From the NCBI GenBank assembly GCA_964468205.1, contig CAYXVG010000048.1, positions 1 through 55,505 of the forward strand: a stretch of 55,505 nucleotides of DNA, in the 5' to 3' direction. Shown here one piece after another: positions 1-7,042 of the stretch (position 1 is the stretch's first letter; each line of letters begins with the position of its first letter). This DNA comes from CAWELS01 sp964468205 (GTDB taxonomy: Bacteria > Acidobacteriota > Terriglobia > Bryobacterales > Bryobacteraceae). The notes beneath the pieces are model-generated. The model made no database searches. It saw only the letters and a list, made by a program, of their open reading frames with translations, and was not told the DNA's origin. The translations under genes were made by a program, and so were the position numbers.

Positions 1-1101
1 TTAGTCGAGCCGATCGATCTCGGAACCGGCCATCAGGTATGCGCCCGTGCCCCAGGTATAGGTTCCAACGGGGCGGCTTTTGTATCCGGCGGAGCCGCTG
101 GGGCCGGTGCCGGCGGAGATTCCGGTGACCAATCCGTCCTGGACGTACCGCTGGTTGACGGCATCCCAGCCGCGCCGCGCCGGCTCGATGTAGGTTTCGG
201 GAAGGAAGCCAAGGCGCACCAGCTTGAGCAGCCCGTAGGTGAACATCATGGTGGCGGAAGCCTCGGGGTAGCTGGAATGATCGTCGAGGACGGTGTGCCA
301 GAGGCCGTCCTGATCCTGGGTCCGTTCGAGACCCGCGGCGAGGGACCGAGCGATATTGACGAGCGGTTGGCGGGTTTGAAGCGCCGGGCTGGAGAACTCC
401 AGCGTGTCGGCCAGGGACATGAGAACCCAGCCGTTGCCTCGTCCCCAGAACTCCGGCGTGTGCTCGCCGGTGTCCCAGTCCCACATGTGATAGAAGAGAC
501 CGGTTTCGGCGTTTTGCAGGTGGCGGGCGAAGGCGATGATCTGGCCGGCGGCGAAGGCGAGGAGATTGGGATTTTGTTCCTGCCGGGCGAGTCCGGCGTA
601 GAGGGGGCAGGCCATGTAGAGGGTGTCGACCCAGTACTGGTGATTGCCGGACCAGTGAGCCAGGCCGCGCTCGGTGGGGTGGCGCTCGGCCTTCTCGGCG
701 ATGAAACGGGCGATGAGCTTGGCGATGGAGAGGTGGTCATCGTCGCGGGTTTGCTGGTAGAGGTAGAGAGCGGCCGTGCCGGGGCTCCAGTGGCCGCAGT
801 AACCGGGCCGGGTCTTCTGTGACGGCTCGCCTTTTTCGAGCAACTCGCGGATGGCTTCCTGGCTGATGAGTGAAAGCCACTTGCCGACGTAACCGGGGTA
901 CTGGTCGTCTCCGGTGCGCTCGTGGATCTTCATGAGTCCGATCATGAGGACGCCCTCGCCCCAGTTGAAGGGGTAGCTGACGGGAGGCGCGGCGATCGCT
1001 TGATCGGCCACGGCGATCCACTTGTCGCGGTGTTGCTGTTGGGGCAGCAGTGGTGCAGCGAGCACGAGAATCCCGGCAAGGATGGGGAGGAGGCGGATCA
1101 T
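1..1101 (-). CDS. Secreted glycoside hydrolase family 88/105 (unsaturated uronyl hydrolase)
   Basis: 366-residue protein with an N-terminal hydrophobic signal (residues 1-20), so it probably acts in the periplasm. The (alpha/alpha)6-barrel signature of the YteR/GH88-GH105 type is visible: YWVDTLYM (the aspartate is the expected catalytic acid), WGRGNGW and YPEASATMMFTYGL. Family members hydrolyse the unsaturated uronic acid left at the non-reducing end of oligosaccharides by polysaccharide lyases; the exact substrate (rhamnogalacturonan, ulvan, glycosaminoglycan) cannot be read here. The stop codon is at the first bases of the window, so the gene is complete. It lies 22 bp downstream of the inositol-monophosphatase-family gene on the same strand and may be co-transcribed with it. 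No lyase gene is present in the window. Confidence 0.85.
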   Translation of the reverse strand: MIRLLPILAGILVLAAPLLPQQQHRDKWIAVADQAIAAPPVSYPFNWGEGVLMIGLMKIHERTGDDQYPGYVGKWLSLISQEAIRELLEKGEPSQKTRPGYCGHWSPGTAALYLYQQTRDDDHLSIAKLIARFIAEKAERHPTERGLAHWSGNHQYWVDTLYMACPLYAGLARQEQNPNLLAFAAGQIIAFARHLQNAETGLFYHMWDWDTGEHTPEFWGRGNGWVLMSLADTLEFSSPALQTRQPLVNIARSLAAGLERTQDQDGLWHTVLDDHSSYPEASATMMFTYGLLKLVRLGFLPETYIEPARRGWDAVNQRYVQDGLVTGISAGTGPSGSAGYKSRPVGTYTWGTGAYLMAGSEIDRLD

Positions 1102-1123
1102 GATCTCAGTTTATCCGAGGCTT

Positions 1124-1921
1124 TCACGGCGAAAGCAGGGCTACCAGTTCGGCGTGGAGCATGGCGTGAGACGAGGTGATGAGGCTGCCGCCGAAAACGA
1201 CGTTGGTGGGGTCGCCGGTGACCGAGGTGGCAATGCCGCCCGCCTCTTCGACGCAGGGCACGAGAGCGGCGATATCCCACGGGGACATGATGGTGTCAAT
1301 GGCGGCATGGGCGCGCCCCCTGGCGACCAGGGCGTGCAATACGCAGTCGCCTCCGAAGCGGAACTTCCGGGCCTTGTTGATCACAGCGCTGAGCTGGTAA
1401 GGGGTTTGTCCGGGAGCGCATTGGATGTCGGAGCTGTGTGGGCAGCAGGAGGTGACGGTGGCGTGGCTGACCGAGGGGCAGGGGTCGACATGGACGCGGA
1501 CCGGTTCGGCGGCGGCTTTCTGAAACCAGCAGCCCTCGCCGCGTGACGCGTAGACGGTTTCGCCGAGGGCGGGGAGGTGGACGACTCCCATGACGGGGCG
1601 GCGATCCTCGAGCAGGGCGATGAGGGTTCCGAAGAGGGGGAGGCCCAGGGTGAAGGAGGCGGTGCCGTCAACGGGGTCCACCACCCAGAGGCGGCCGGTG
1701 TCGCCCGCGGTTTCTCCCTCTTCCTCGCCGAGGATGCCGTCGTTTGGATGGCGTTCGGAGATCAGGCGCCGGATCACCTGTTCGGCCTCGCGGTCGGCGG
1801 CGGTGACTTCGGTTCCGTCGGTCTTCAGAGCGACTTCGCAGTTTTGGAAGCGCGGTAGGATGGCGGGCTCGGCGGCGCGAGCGGCGGCCAATGCGAACTC
1901 GAGATCGGGGTTGAGGGCCAT
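1124..1921 (-). CDS. Inositol-monophosphatase-family phosphatase (possibly histidinol-phosphatase)
   Basis: 265-residue Mg2+-dependent, Li+-sensitive-type phosphatase. The metal-binding motifs are intact: E66-E67 in GEEEGE, DPVDGT at residues 82-87 and a C-terminal SPWDIAA. This family covers inositol-1-phosphatase, histidinol-phosphate phosphatase (HisN) and 3'-phosphoadenosine-5'-phosphate phosphatase. The conserved FGGDC segment and the overall length fit HisN/SuhB types, but substrate cannot be decided from sequence alone. The start was placed at MALNPDLEF; the open frame continues to 2014, but that extension has no domain character and would run into the divergent kdsA start at 1990. It is divergent from kdsA with a 68-bp gap. 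Confidence 0.85.
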   Translation of the reverse strand: MALNPDLEFALAAARAAEPAILPRFQNCEVALKTDGTEVTAADREAEQVIRRLISERHPNDGILGEEEGETAGDTGRLWVVDPVDGTASFTLGLPLFGTLIALLEDRRPVMGVVHLPALGETVYASRGEGCWFQKAAAEPVRVHVDPCPSVSHATVTSCCPHSSDIQCAPGQTPYQLSAVINKARKFRFGGDCVLHALVARGRAHAAIDTIMSPWDIAALVPCVEEAGGIATSVTGDPTNVVFGGSLITSSHAMLHAELVALLSP

Positions 1922-1989
1922 GCTCCATTCTATAGGGCAACAGGGCACGCTCCCGCAGGCGGGGGCGGTGGCAGTACACTGGCAGGAGA

Positions 1990-2814
1990 TTGCGGACCAT
2001 TGAACTGGCAACACCCGATAGAGAGAAGATCGCCTTTGGCGCGGGGGCGAGGTTCGCGCTGATCGCCGGTCCGTGCGTGATAGAGAGTGAGGAGCACGTG
2101 CACCGGATGGCGCGCGAAATCGGGCGCATCGCCGGGGCGTTCGTTTTTAAGGCTTCGTTTGACAAGGCGAACCGGTCGAGCGTGGATTCCTATCGCGGTC
2201 CCGGGCTCAGGGAGGGATTGCGGATCCTCGCCGGGGTGAAGCAGGAGCGCCGCGTGCCGGTGATTACCGACATTCACGGACCGGAGCAGGCGGAACCGGC
2301 GGCCGAGGTCGCCGATATTCTGCAGATTCCGGCGTTTCTTTGCCGGCAAACCGATTTGCTGGTGGCGGCCGGACGGACCGGGCGGGTGGTGAACATCAAG
2401 AAGGGGCAGTTCGTGGCGCCGCACGACATCCACCTGGCGGCAGAGAAGGTTGCCTCGACGGGCAATGACAAGATACTGCTTACCGAGCGGGGTTCGTCGT
2501 TCGGGTACAACAACCTGGTGGTGGATATGCGGTCGCTGCCGATGATGCGGGGAAGCGGATATCCGGTGGTGTTTGACGCGACCCACAGCGTGCAGTTGCC
2601 GGGCGGCGCGGGGACGGCCTCCGGAGGGCAGCCGGAGTATATCGAGACGCTGTCGCGGGCGGCGGTGGCGGCGGGAATCGATGGGCTGTTTTTGGAAGTT
2701 CACGACAACCCGGCCGAGGCCCTGAGCGATGGAGCGAACGCTCTGCCGCTCGATGAGCTGGGGAGGCTGCTGGCGGTGTTACGGCAGATTGAGGCGGCAG
2801 TGCGGGGCGGCTAA
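1990..2814 (+). CDS. kdsA: 3-deoxy-8-phosphooctulonate (KDO-8-P) synthase
   Basis: 274-residue cytosolic enzyme that condenses phosphoenolpyruvate with arabinose-5-phosphate to make KDO-8-phosphate, the precursor of the KDO that links lipid A to the LPS core. Family signatures run in order: AGPCVIES, FKASFDKANRSS, YRGPGL, RQTDL, KGQFVAP, GNDKILLTERG, FDATHSVQ and a C-terminal FLEVHDNP. Cys29 in AGPCVIES takes the place of the asparagine found in the E. coli enzyme, so this should be the metal-dependent class. The start codon is TTG at 1990, supported by an AGGAG Shine-Dalgarno directly upstream and by normal family length. It implies an LPS-bearing outer membrane. Other kds/lpx genes are not in the window. 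Confidence 0.95.
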   Translation: MRTIELATPDREKIAFGAGARFALIAGPCVIESEEHVHRMAREIGRIAGAFVFKASFDKANRSSVDSYRGPGLREGLRILAGVKQERRVPVITDIHGPEQAEPAAEVADILQIPAFLCRQTDLLVAAGRTGRVVNIKKGQFVAPHDIHLAAEKVASTGNDKILLTERGSSFGYNNLVVDMRSLPMMRGSGYPVVFDATHSVQLPGGAGTASGGQPEYIETLSRAAVAAGIDGLFLEVHDNPAEALSDGANALPLDELGRLLAVLRQIEAAVRGG

Positions 2815-2867
2815 ACGTTCGGCGCGTTTCGCGCGTCATACAATAGAGACAGGATCAGAGGTAAAAA

Positions 2868-3341
2868 GTGTCCATGCGTTCCTCCAACCGCCGCAAAGGC
2901 TTTTCGTTGATTGAGTTGCTGATCGTGATCGCGATCATCCTGATCATTGCCGCGATCGCGCTGCCAAACCTGAAGACGGCCCGGATGAACGCGCTGGAGA
3001 TGGCGGCAATCAAGCACATCGAGACCATCAAGACCGCTCAGACGTCGTATTACAGCACGTTCGGTAAGTATGCGTCTTCCTTGCAGGCCTTGGGGCCGCC
3101 GCAGGGCGACACGGCGGGTGGCCCTGACGCGGCGGGGCTCATTCCGGAGGACTTGGCCTCGGGCGAAAAAGGCGGCTACCGGTTCACGCTGCAGGCGACG
3201 GACCATCAGTTCACGCTGAACGCCGATCCGGTCTCTTTCGGCAGCACGGGGCGGCGTACGTTTTTCTGTGACGAGTCCCTCACCGTTCGCAACAACTTCG
3301 GCGCGGAGCCGGCCGACAGGAACAGCCCGCCTATTCAGTAA
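2868..3341 (+). CDS. Type IV pilin-like protein (prepilin)
   Basis: 157-residue protein with a class III prepilin leader: a short basic leader ending RRKG, cleavage before Phe, then FSLIELLIVIAII with the conserved Glu at mature position 5 and an about 25-residue hydrophobic helix. The globular domain is short, with two cysteines absent from the usual disulfide loop positions (a single Cys near FFCDES). It resembles PilA/GspG pseudopilins of Acidobacteria and Deltaproteobacteria. The start may be GTG at 2868 (AGAGG 6 nt upstream) or ATG at 2874. A TACAAT -10-like hexamer lies at 2839-2844. No assembly genes (pilB, pilC, pilQ) are nearby, so it depends on machinery encoded elsewhere; major pilin and minor pseudopilin cannot be told apart. 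Confidence 0.8.
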   Translation: MSMRSSNRRKGFSLIELLIVIAIILIIAAIALPNLKTARMNALEMAAIKHIETIKTAQTSYYSTFGKYASSLQALGPPQGDTAGGPDAAGLIPEDLASGEKGGYRFTLQATDHQFTLNADPVSFGSTGRRTFFCDESLTVRNNFGAEPADRNSPPIQ

Positions 3342-3351
3342 GAGCGGGGCG

Positions 3352-4401
3352 ATGGGCGCGGTAAAGGTGTGGCGCTGGGCTTTGGCAGCGTTCGCTGTGG
3401 CGGCGCTGCTTGCCGGCTGTTCCCGGGCTCGTGAGCCGGTGCGGCCGGCCGGGGCGCCGATGGAGATTGAGGCTCCGCTGGGCCTCCCGGCGATACCTTT
3501 CCCGCCAGACAATCCACCCACAGAAGAGACCATGGCGTTGGGCGAGCGGCTGTTCTTTGATCCGGTGTTGTCCGCGGATGGAACGGTTTCCTGTGCGACC
3601 TGCCACGATCCGAAGCTCGGCTTTGCCGATGGGAAACCCGTTTCGGCAGGGATAGACGGGCAGCGGGCCGCCCGCAATGCGCCGACGGTTCTGAACGCTG
3701 TTTACTTCGACTCGCAGTTCCACGACGGGCGCGCGGGTACGCTGGAGGAGCAGGCGGAGGGGCCGCTCACGAATCCCGTTGAGATGGGGAACACGACAGC
3801 GGGAGCCACCTCCGCGGTGGCGGCGGCCCCGGAATACGCGGACGCCTTCAAGCGCGCTTTCGGTCCCGGGCCGGTGACCTGGGAGAAGATCGCGAAAGCG
3901 CTGGCGGCGTTCGAGCGTACGCTGGTGAGCGGCGGCTCTCCGTTTGACCGCTACCGCTTCGGAGGTGACGAGACGGCTCTTTCCGAGGAGGCAAGGCGGG
4001 GGTGGGAGTCCTTCCGCGATCCGGACCGCGGGAATTGCACCATCTGCCACCATGTGGGCGCGCACACGGCGACGTTTACCGACAACCTCTTTCACAACAT
4101 CGGCGTGGGCGTGGACGCACAGGGCGATATCACCGATCTGGGCCGCTACATTGTGACCAACCGGGACGAGGACAAGGGGGCGTTCAAGACGCCGTCGCTC
4201 CGCAACGTGGCTTTGACCGCGCCGTACATGCATGACGGAAGCCTAGCCACTCTCGAAGACGTTCTTGATTTCTACGCTGTTGGCGGGCGTCGGAACCCGT
4301 ATCTCGATGCGGACATGAAGCCGGTGGCGCTATCGGCTCAGGACAGGAGCGATCTGATGGCGTTCCTGCACGCGCTGACGTCACACGCGCCGGAGGAATA
4401 G
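3352..4401 (+). CDS. Di-haem cytochrome c peroxidase (CcpA/MauG family) lipoprotein
   Basis: 349-residue protein. The lipobox LLAGC places the lipidated cysteine at residue 23, so it is probably anchored to a membrane facing the periplasm. Two c-type haem motifs are present: CATCH (residues 81-85) and CTICH (229-233), the spacing expected of bacterial di-haem peroxidases. Other family segments are LGERLFFDPVLS, RNAPTVLNA, FHDGRAGTLEEQA and FKTPSLRNVALTAPYMHDGS near the C terminus. It would reduce hydrogen peroxide using a c-type electron donor, or act as a MauG-like oxidase. The start was set at MGAVKVWRW, 10 bp after the pilin stop; the open frame upstream overlaps the pilin and has no signal peptide. 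Confidence 0.9.
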   Translation: MGAVKVWRWALAAFAVAALLAGCSRAREPVRPAGAPMEIEAPLGLPAIPFPPDNPPTEETMALGERLFFDPVLSADGTVSCATCHDPKLGFADGKPVSAGIDGQRAARNAPTVLNAVYFDSQFHDGRAGTLEEQAEGPLTNPVEMGNTTAGATSAVAAAPEYADAFKRAFGPGPVTWEKIAKALAAFERTLVSGGSPFDRYRFGGDETALSEEARRGWESFRDPDRGNCTICHHVGAHTATFTDNLFHNIGVGVDAQGDITDLGRYIVTNRDEDKGAFKTPSLRNVALTAPYMHDGSLATLEDVLDFYAVGGRRNPYLDADMKPVALSAQDRSDLMAFLHALTSHAPEE

Positions 4402-4463
4402 GGCCGTGGATCCTGACGGATTTCGAGGATGCCGCGGGCGGCTATGGTATATTTCAGGCGGAG

Positions 4464-5888
4464 ATGTCTGGAATGTGTGACTCACGGCGACAATTTCTGT
4501 TGCGGATGACCGGCGGATTCTCGCTGGCGCCGCTGATTGTGCGGGGGGATGTGGATCCGATTCGGTTGGCCGGTCCGGGCGCGTGCTACGTTCCCAGAAT
4601 GAAGGCTTGTTTCGTGCGCCGCAAGGGCGAATACGGGATGCGCTGGCCGGGACAGATTTACGATGGCGAGGCGGCGCTCAAGGACTATCGCCGGCAGATT
4701 GAAGCCGCGGCGGGGCGGCTCGGGATGGAGATTGATATCCGGCCCCAGCCTGTGTACTCCGGGGCGGAGGCGGAGGCGTGGGTGAAGTCGGCGAAGGGGG
4801 AGCGTCCTGATGGCTTGCTGACGGTGCTTCTCGACCGCCAGGAGCATGCCTGGCCCACGGCGCGGATGGCTTCGGAAAGCGGCCTGCCGACGGTGGTGTT
4901 CGCGCCGATCGGCGCGGCTTTCACCACCAACACCTGGAGGCTCGCGAAGCAGCCGGGGACGCTGATTTGCTCGACGGACGATTTCCGCCAGGTCGCCTTC
5001 AGTTTGAAGATGGTGAAGGCGGCCGCCAAGCTGCGCGAGATGCGCTATGTGGTACTGAAGGGCGATGAACGACGAGATGCGAACATTGACGACACCGGCA
5101 CCAAGCTGCGCTACGTGCCGGCCGGGACGTTCCTTGAGGAGTACCGCCGGACTCCGGATTCCGGCGAGGTAAAGGCAATCGCGGCGCGCTATATCGAGAA
5201 CGCCACTACGGTGAAGGGTCCGGCCGAGCGCGACGTGATGAACGGCGTGAAGAGCTACCTGGTTGCGCGGCGCATCCTCGAACGGGAGGAAGGGGACGGC
5301 ATCACGATGGATTGCCTCGGCGCTCTGGGCGCCTCGAACGTAAGTCTGCCCTGCATTTCGTGGTCGTCCATGCTTGACGAGGGCGTGCCCGCGGCGTGCG
5401 AGGCGGACCTTGGGGCGGCCGTGACCCATGCGCTTGTGCAATACCTTTTCGACCGGCCCGGATTCCAGCAGGACCCGGTGCCGGAGACGGCGTCGAATTG
5501 CCTGATTGGCTCGCACTGCACGTGTCCGACGCGGTTGCGCGGGTGGTCCCAGGCTCCGGAGCCTTACTATCTCTCCTACCACCATGGGAAACGCGATGCG
5601 GTGCCGGTGCCGCAATGGAATATCGGCGAGCGGGTGACCGTGGCCGATCTGATGCTTTCGGGCGAGACGAAGGGACAACCGCGAATGGTGATCTCGGCCG
5701 GGACGGTGATGGAGAACGTGTCCGTACCGCCGGCGGGAGGGTGCGTGGTAGCGGTCTCGGTGAAGCTCGACGGCGATTCGGAAATGCTCGAATATCCGGG
5801 CTTCCACCAGATTTTCTTCTATGGGGACTTCAAGCGGCAATTGCGCCGCTACTGCCAGTTGCACCGGATTGAAGCCGCGGTGGTGTAA
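4464..5888 (+). CDS. Tat-exported L-fucose/L-arabinose isomerase-fold protein of unknown function
   Basis: 474-residue protein. A twin-arginine motif (SRRQFLLRM, residues 7-15) precedes a hydrophobic stretch, so a Tat export signal is likely. The body resembles the FucI/AraA-like fold: an N-terminal Rossmann-like region, a central segment GVPAACEADLGAAVTHAL that matches the metal-ligand Glu/Asp region, and SHCTCP with a candidate metal-binding histidine. True sugar isomerases are cytosolic, so export is odd. The relationship is remote and the reaction is not predictable; a family of exported FucI-like proteins is common in Acidobacteria and Planctomycetes. ATG at 4473 is an alternative start with a better-spaced GGCGGAG upstream. 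It lies between the peroxidase and the convergent GH172 gene. Confidence 0.55.
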   Translation: MSGMCDSRRQFLLRMTGGFSLAPLIVRGDVDPIRLAGPGACYVPRMKACFVRRKGEYGMRWPGQIYDGEAALKDYRRQIEAAAGRLGMEIDIRPQPVYSGAEAEAWVKSAKGERPDGLLTVLLDRQEHAWPTARMASESGLPTVVFAPIGAAFTTNTWRLAKQPGTLICSTDDFRQVAFSLKMVKAAAKLREMRYVVLKGDERRDANIDDTGTKLRYVPAGTFLEEYRRTPDSGEVKAIAARYIENATTVKGPAERDVMNGVKSYLVARRILEREEGDGITMDCLGALGASNVSLPCISWSSMLDEGVPAACEADLGAAVTHALVQYLFDRPGFQQDPVPETASNCLIGSHCTCPTRLRGWSQAPEPYYLSYHHGKRDAVPVPQWNIGERVTVADLMLSGETKGQPRMVISAGTVMENVSVPPAGGCVVAVSVKLDGDSEMLEYPGFHQIFFYGDFKRQLRRYCQLHRIEAAVV

Positions 5889-5904
5889 CTAGCGGCGGAC
5901 GGAG

Positions 5905-6933
5905 TCACTGCTGATACCAGTAGGCGATGGAGCGGTAGGTCGAGTCCCGGCGGTGGTTATTGTGGCCGCGTTCGATTGAGATTCTGATCGACTTCCGGAA
6001 GGGGATGGGGTCGCGTTCATGGAAGCGGTAGACGGTGAATCGGCCGGCCTGCCAGTCTTCCCGCCAGGGGGTCTTTTCGTAGAGGCTGACGCCGTGGTAA
6101 GGCATGTTGTACTCGCCGCGAAAGCCCCATGCGCCGCCGAAGTAGTCTTCCGTACCGGTGCCGTGGATGGAGGGCTGTTCCTCGCCGTCAACCCACATCA
6201 TCTCGTCGCCTTCCCACCAGCCGGCTCCGGCGGCGTCGACTGACAGGACCATGCCGAGGAAATGGCCGTCGCCGGCGGCTTCAATGATCGGGTGGTTACC
6301 GGCGGTGTTAAGGTTGCGGGCCGTGAACCTGCCGGCTTCGGGGCCGGGGTAGGGCTCGGGGGGTGACTCGCGGTAGGCGGCGTGAAAGCGCAGCGGGCTG
6401 GGTGGCGAATCCCAAACCTGGTAATCGATCTGGTAATAGAGGGCGCGGATCGGGAGGCGGGATTCATTCTCGATAACAATGCGCGCGCCGCTTGCATAGG
6501 ACATCGGGAAGTAGGTGTTGAAACCGCCGACGTTCGGATTGGCCAGGTTGTGATTCAGCTCCGGGCGGGCACGGACCGTGATGAAGGCGGAGTTGACCTG
6601 GCGGGCGCGACCGTGGCCCTGGGCGTGGAATAGACCGAATGGCACATCGACGGCTGGGCCGGCGGCGCCATCCCAGTAGATCTTGAGCCGGGTGGTGTTC
6701 AGGTAGTTGGGCTCATTGGTGGCGATGGTGAACCATGTATGGACGATGCGCCCCGCGCCTTCGATCTCGGCGACGGTGTGGGATCCGCGCGGCGGCACCT
6801 GCTTTGCGTCGGCGTTGGCGCCGTCGGCGCGGTAGCTCGAGGCGCGGGCGGCACGGTAAGGCTGGGGCTGATCGATTTGGGCCGCGCTTAGGGTGGCGGC
6901 CAGTATTGCGGCGGTGAACAGGAATCGGCTCAT
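5905..6933 (-). CDS. Secreted GH172 (DUF2961) glycosidase
   Basis: 342-residue protein with a signal peptide (hydrophobic residues 4-18, probable cleavage near SAA). It carries the DUF2961 core: KQVPPRGSHTVAEIEGAG, IYWDG, DVPFGLFH, YFPMSYASGARI and the hallmark GTGTEDYFGGAW, whose Glu is a catalytic residue in characterised members. The family was assigned to glycoside hydrolase family 172, which includes alpha-D-arabinofuranosidases, alpha-D-fructofuranosidases and difructose-anhydride enzymes. Length is normal for the single-domain form. It follows the large TonB-dependent receptor on the same strand (109-bp gap), which suggests but does not prove a link to an imported glycan. Specificity is unknown. 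Confidence 0.85.
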   Translation of the reverse strand: MSRFLFTAAILAATLSAAQIDQPQPYRAARASSYRADGANADAKQVPPRGSHTVAEIEGAGRIVHTWFTIATNEPNYLNTTRLKIYWDGAAGPAVDVPFGLFHAQGHGRARQVNSAFITVRARPELNHNLANPNVGGFNTYFPMSYASGARIVIENESRLPIRALYYQIDYQVWDSPPSPLRFHAAYRESPPEPYPGPEAGRFTARNLNTAGNHPIIEAAGDGHFLGMVLSVDAAGAGWWEGDEMMWVDGEEQPSIHGTGTEDYFGGAWGFRGEYNMPYHGVSLYEKTPWREDWQAGRFTVYRFHERDPIPFRKSIRISIERGHNNHRRDSTYRSIAYWYQQ

Positions 6934-7042
6934 ACGGGCTTGAGTATAACCCGGTGTTCAGACTCCGGGGCTGAGAGAGGCGGGCGGGGCCTCTTGTGGA
7001 GGGACCCGCCCGCGCGGCGGAAGCCGCGATTCAGCCGGCTGG

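Noticed and set aside
1922..2014. N-terminal extension of the inositol-monophosphatase-family gene
   Set aside because: It would overlap the kdsA start; the translation is Cys/Pro-rich without homology, while MALNPDLEF gives normal family length.
4482..5864. 460-codon minus-strand frame inside the Tat-tagged isomerase-fold gene
   Set aside because: Arginine/histidine-rich translation with no motif; the + strand frame has an export signal and fold segments.
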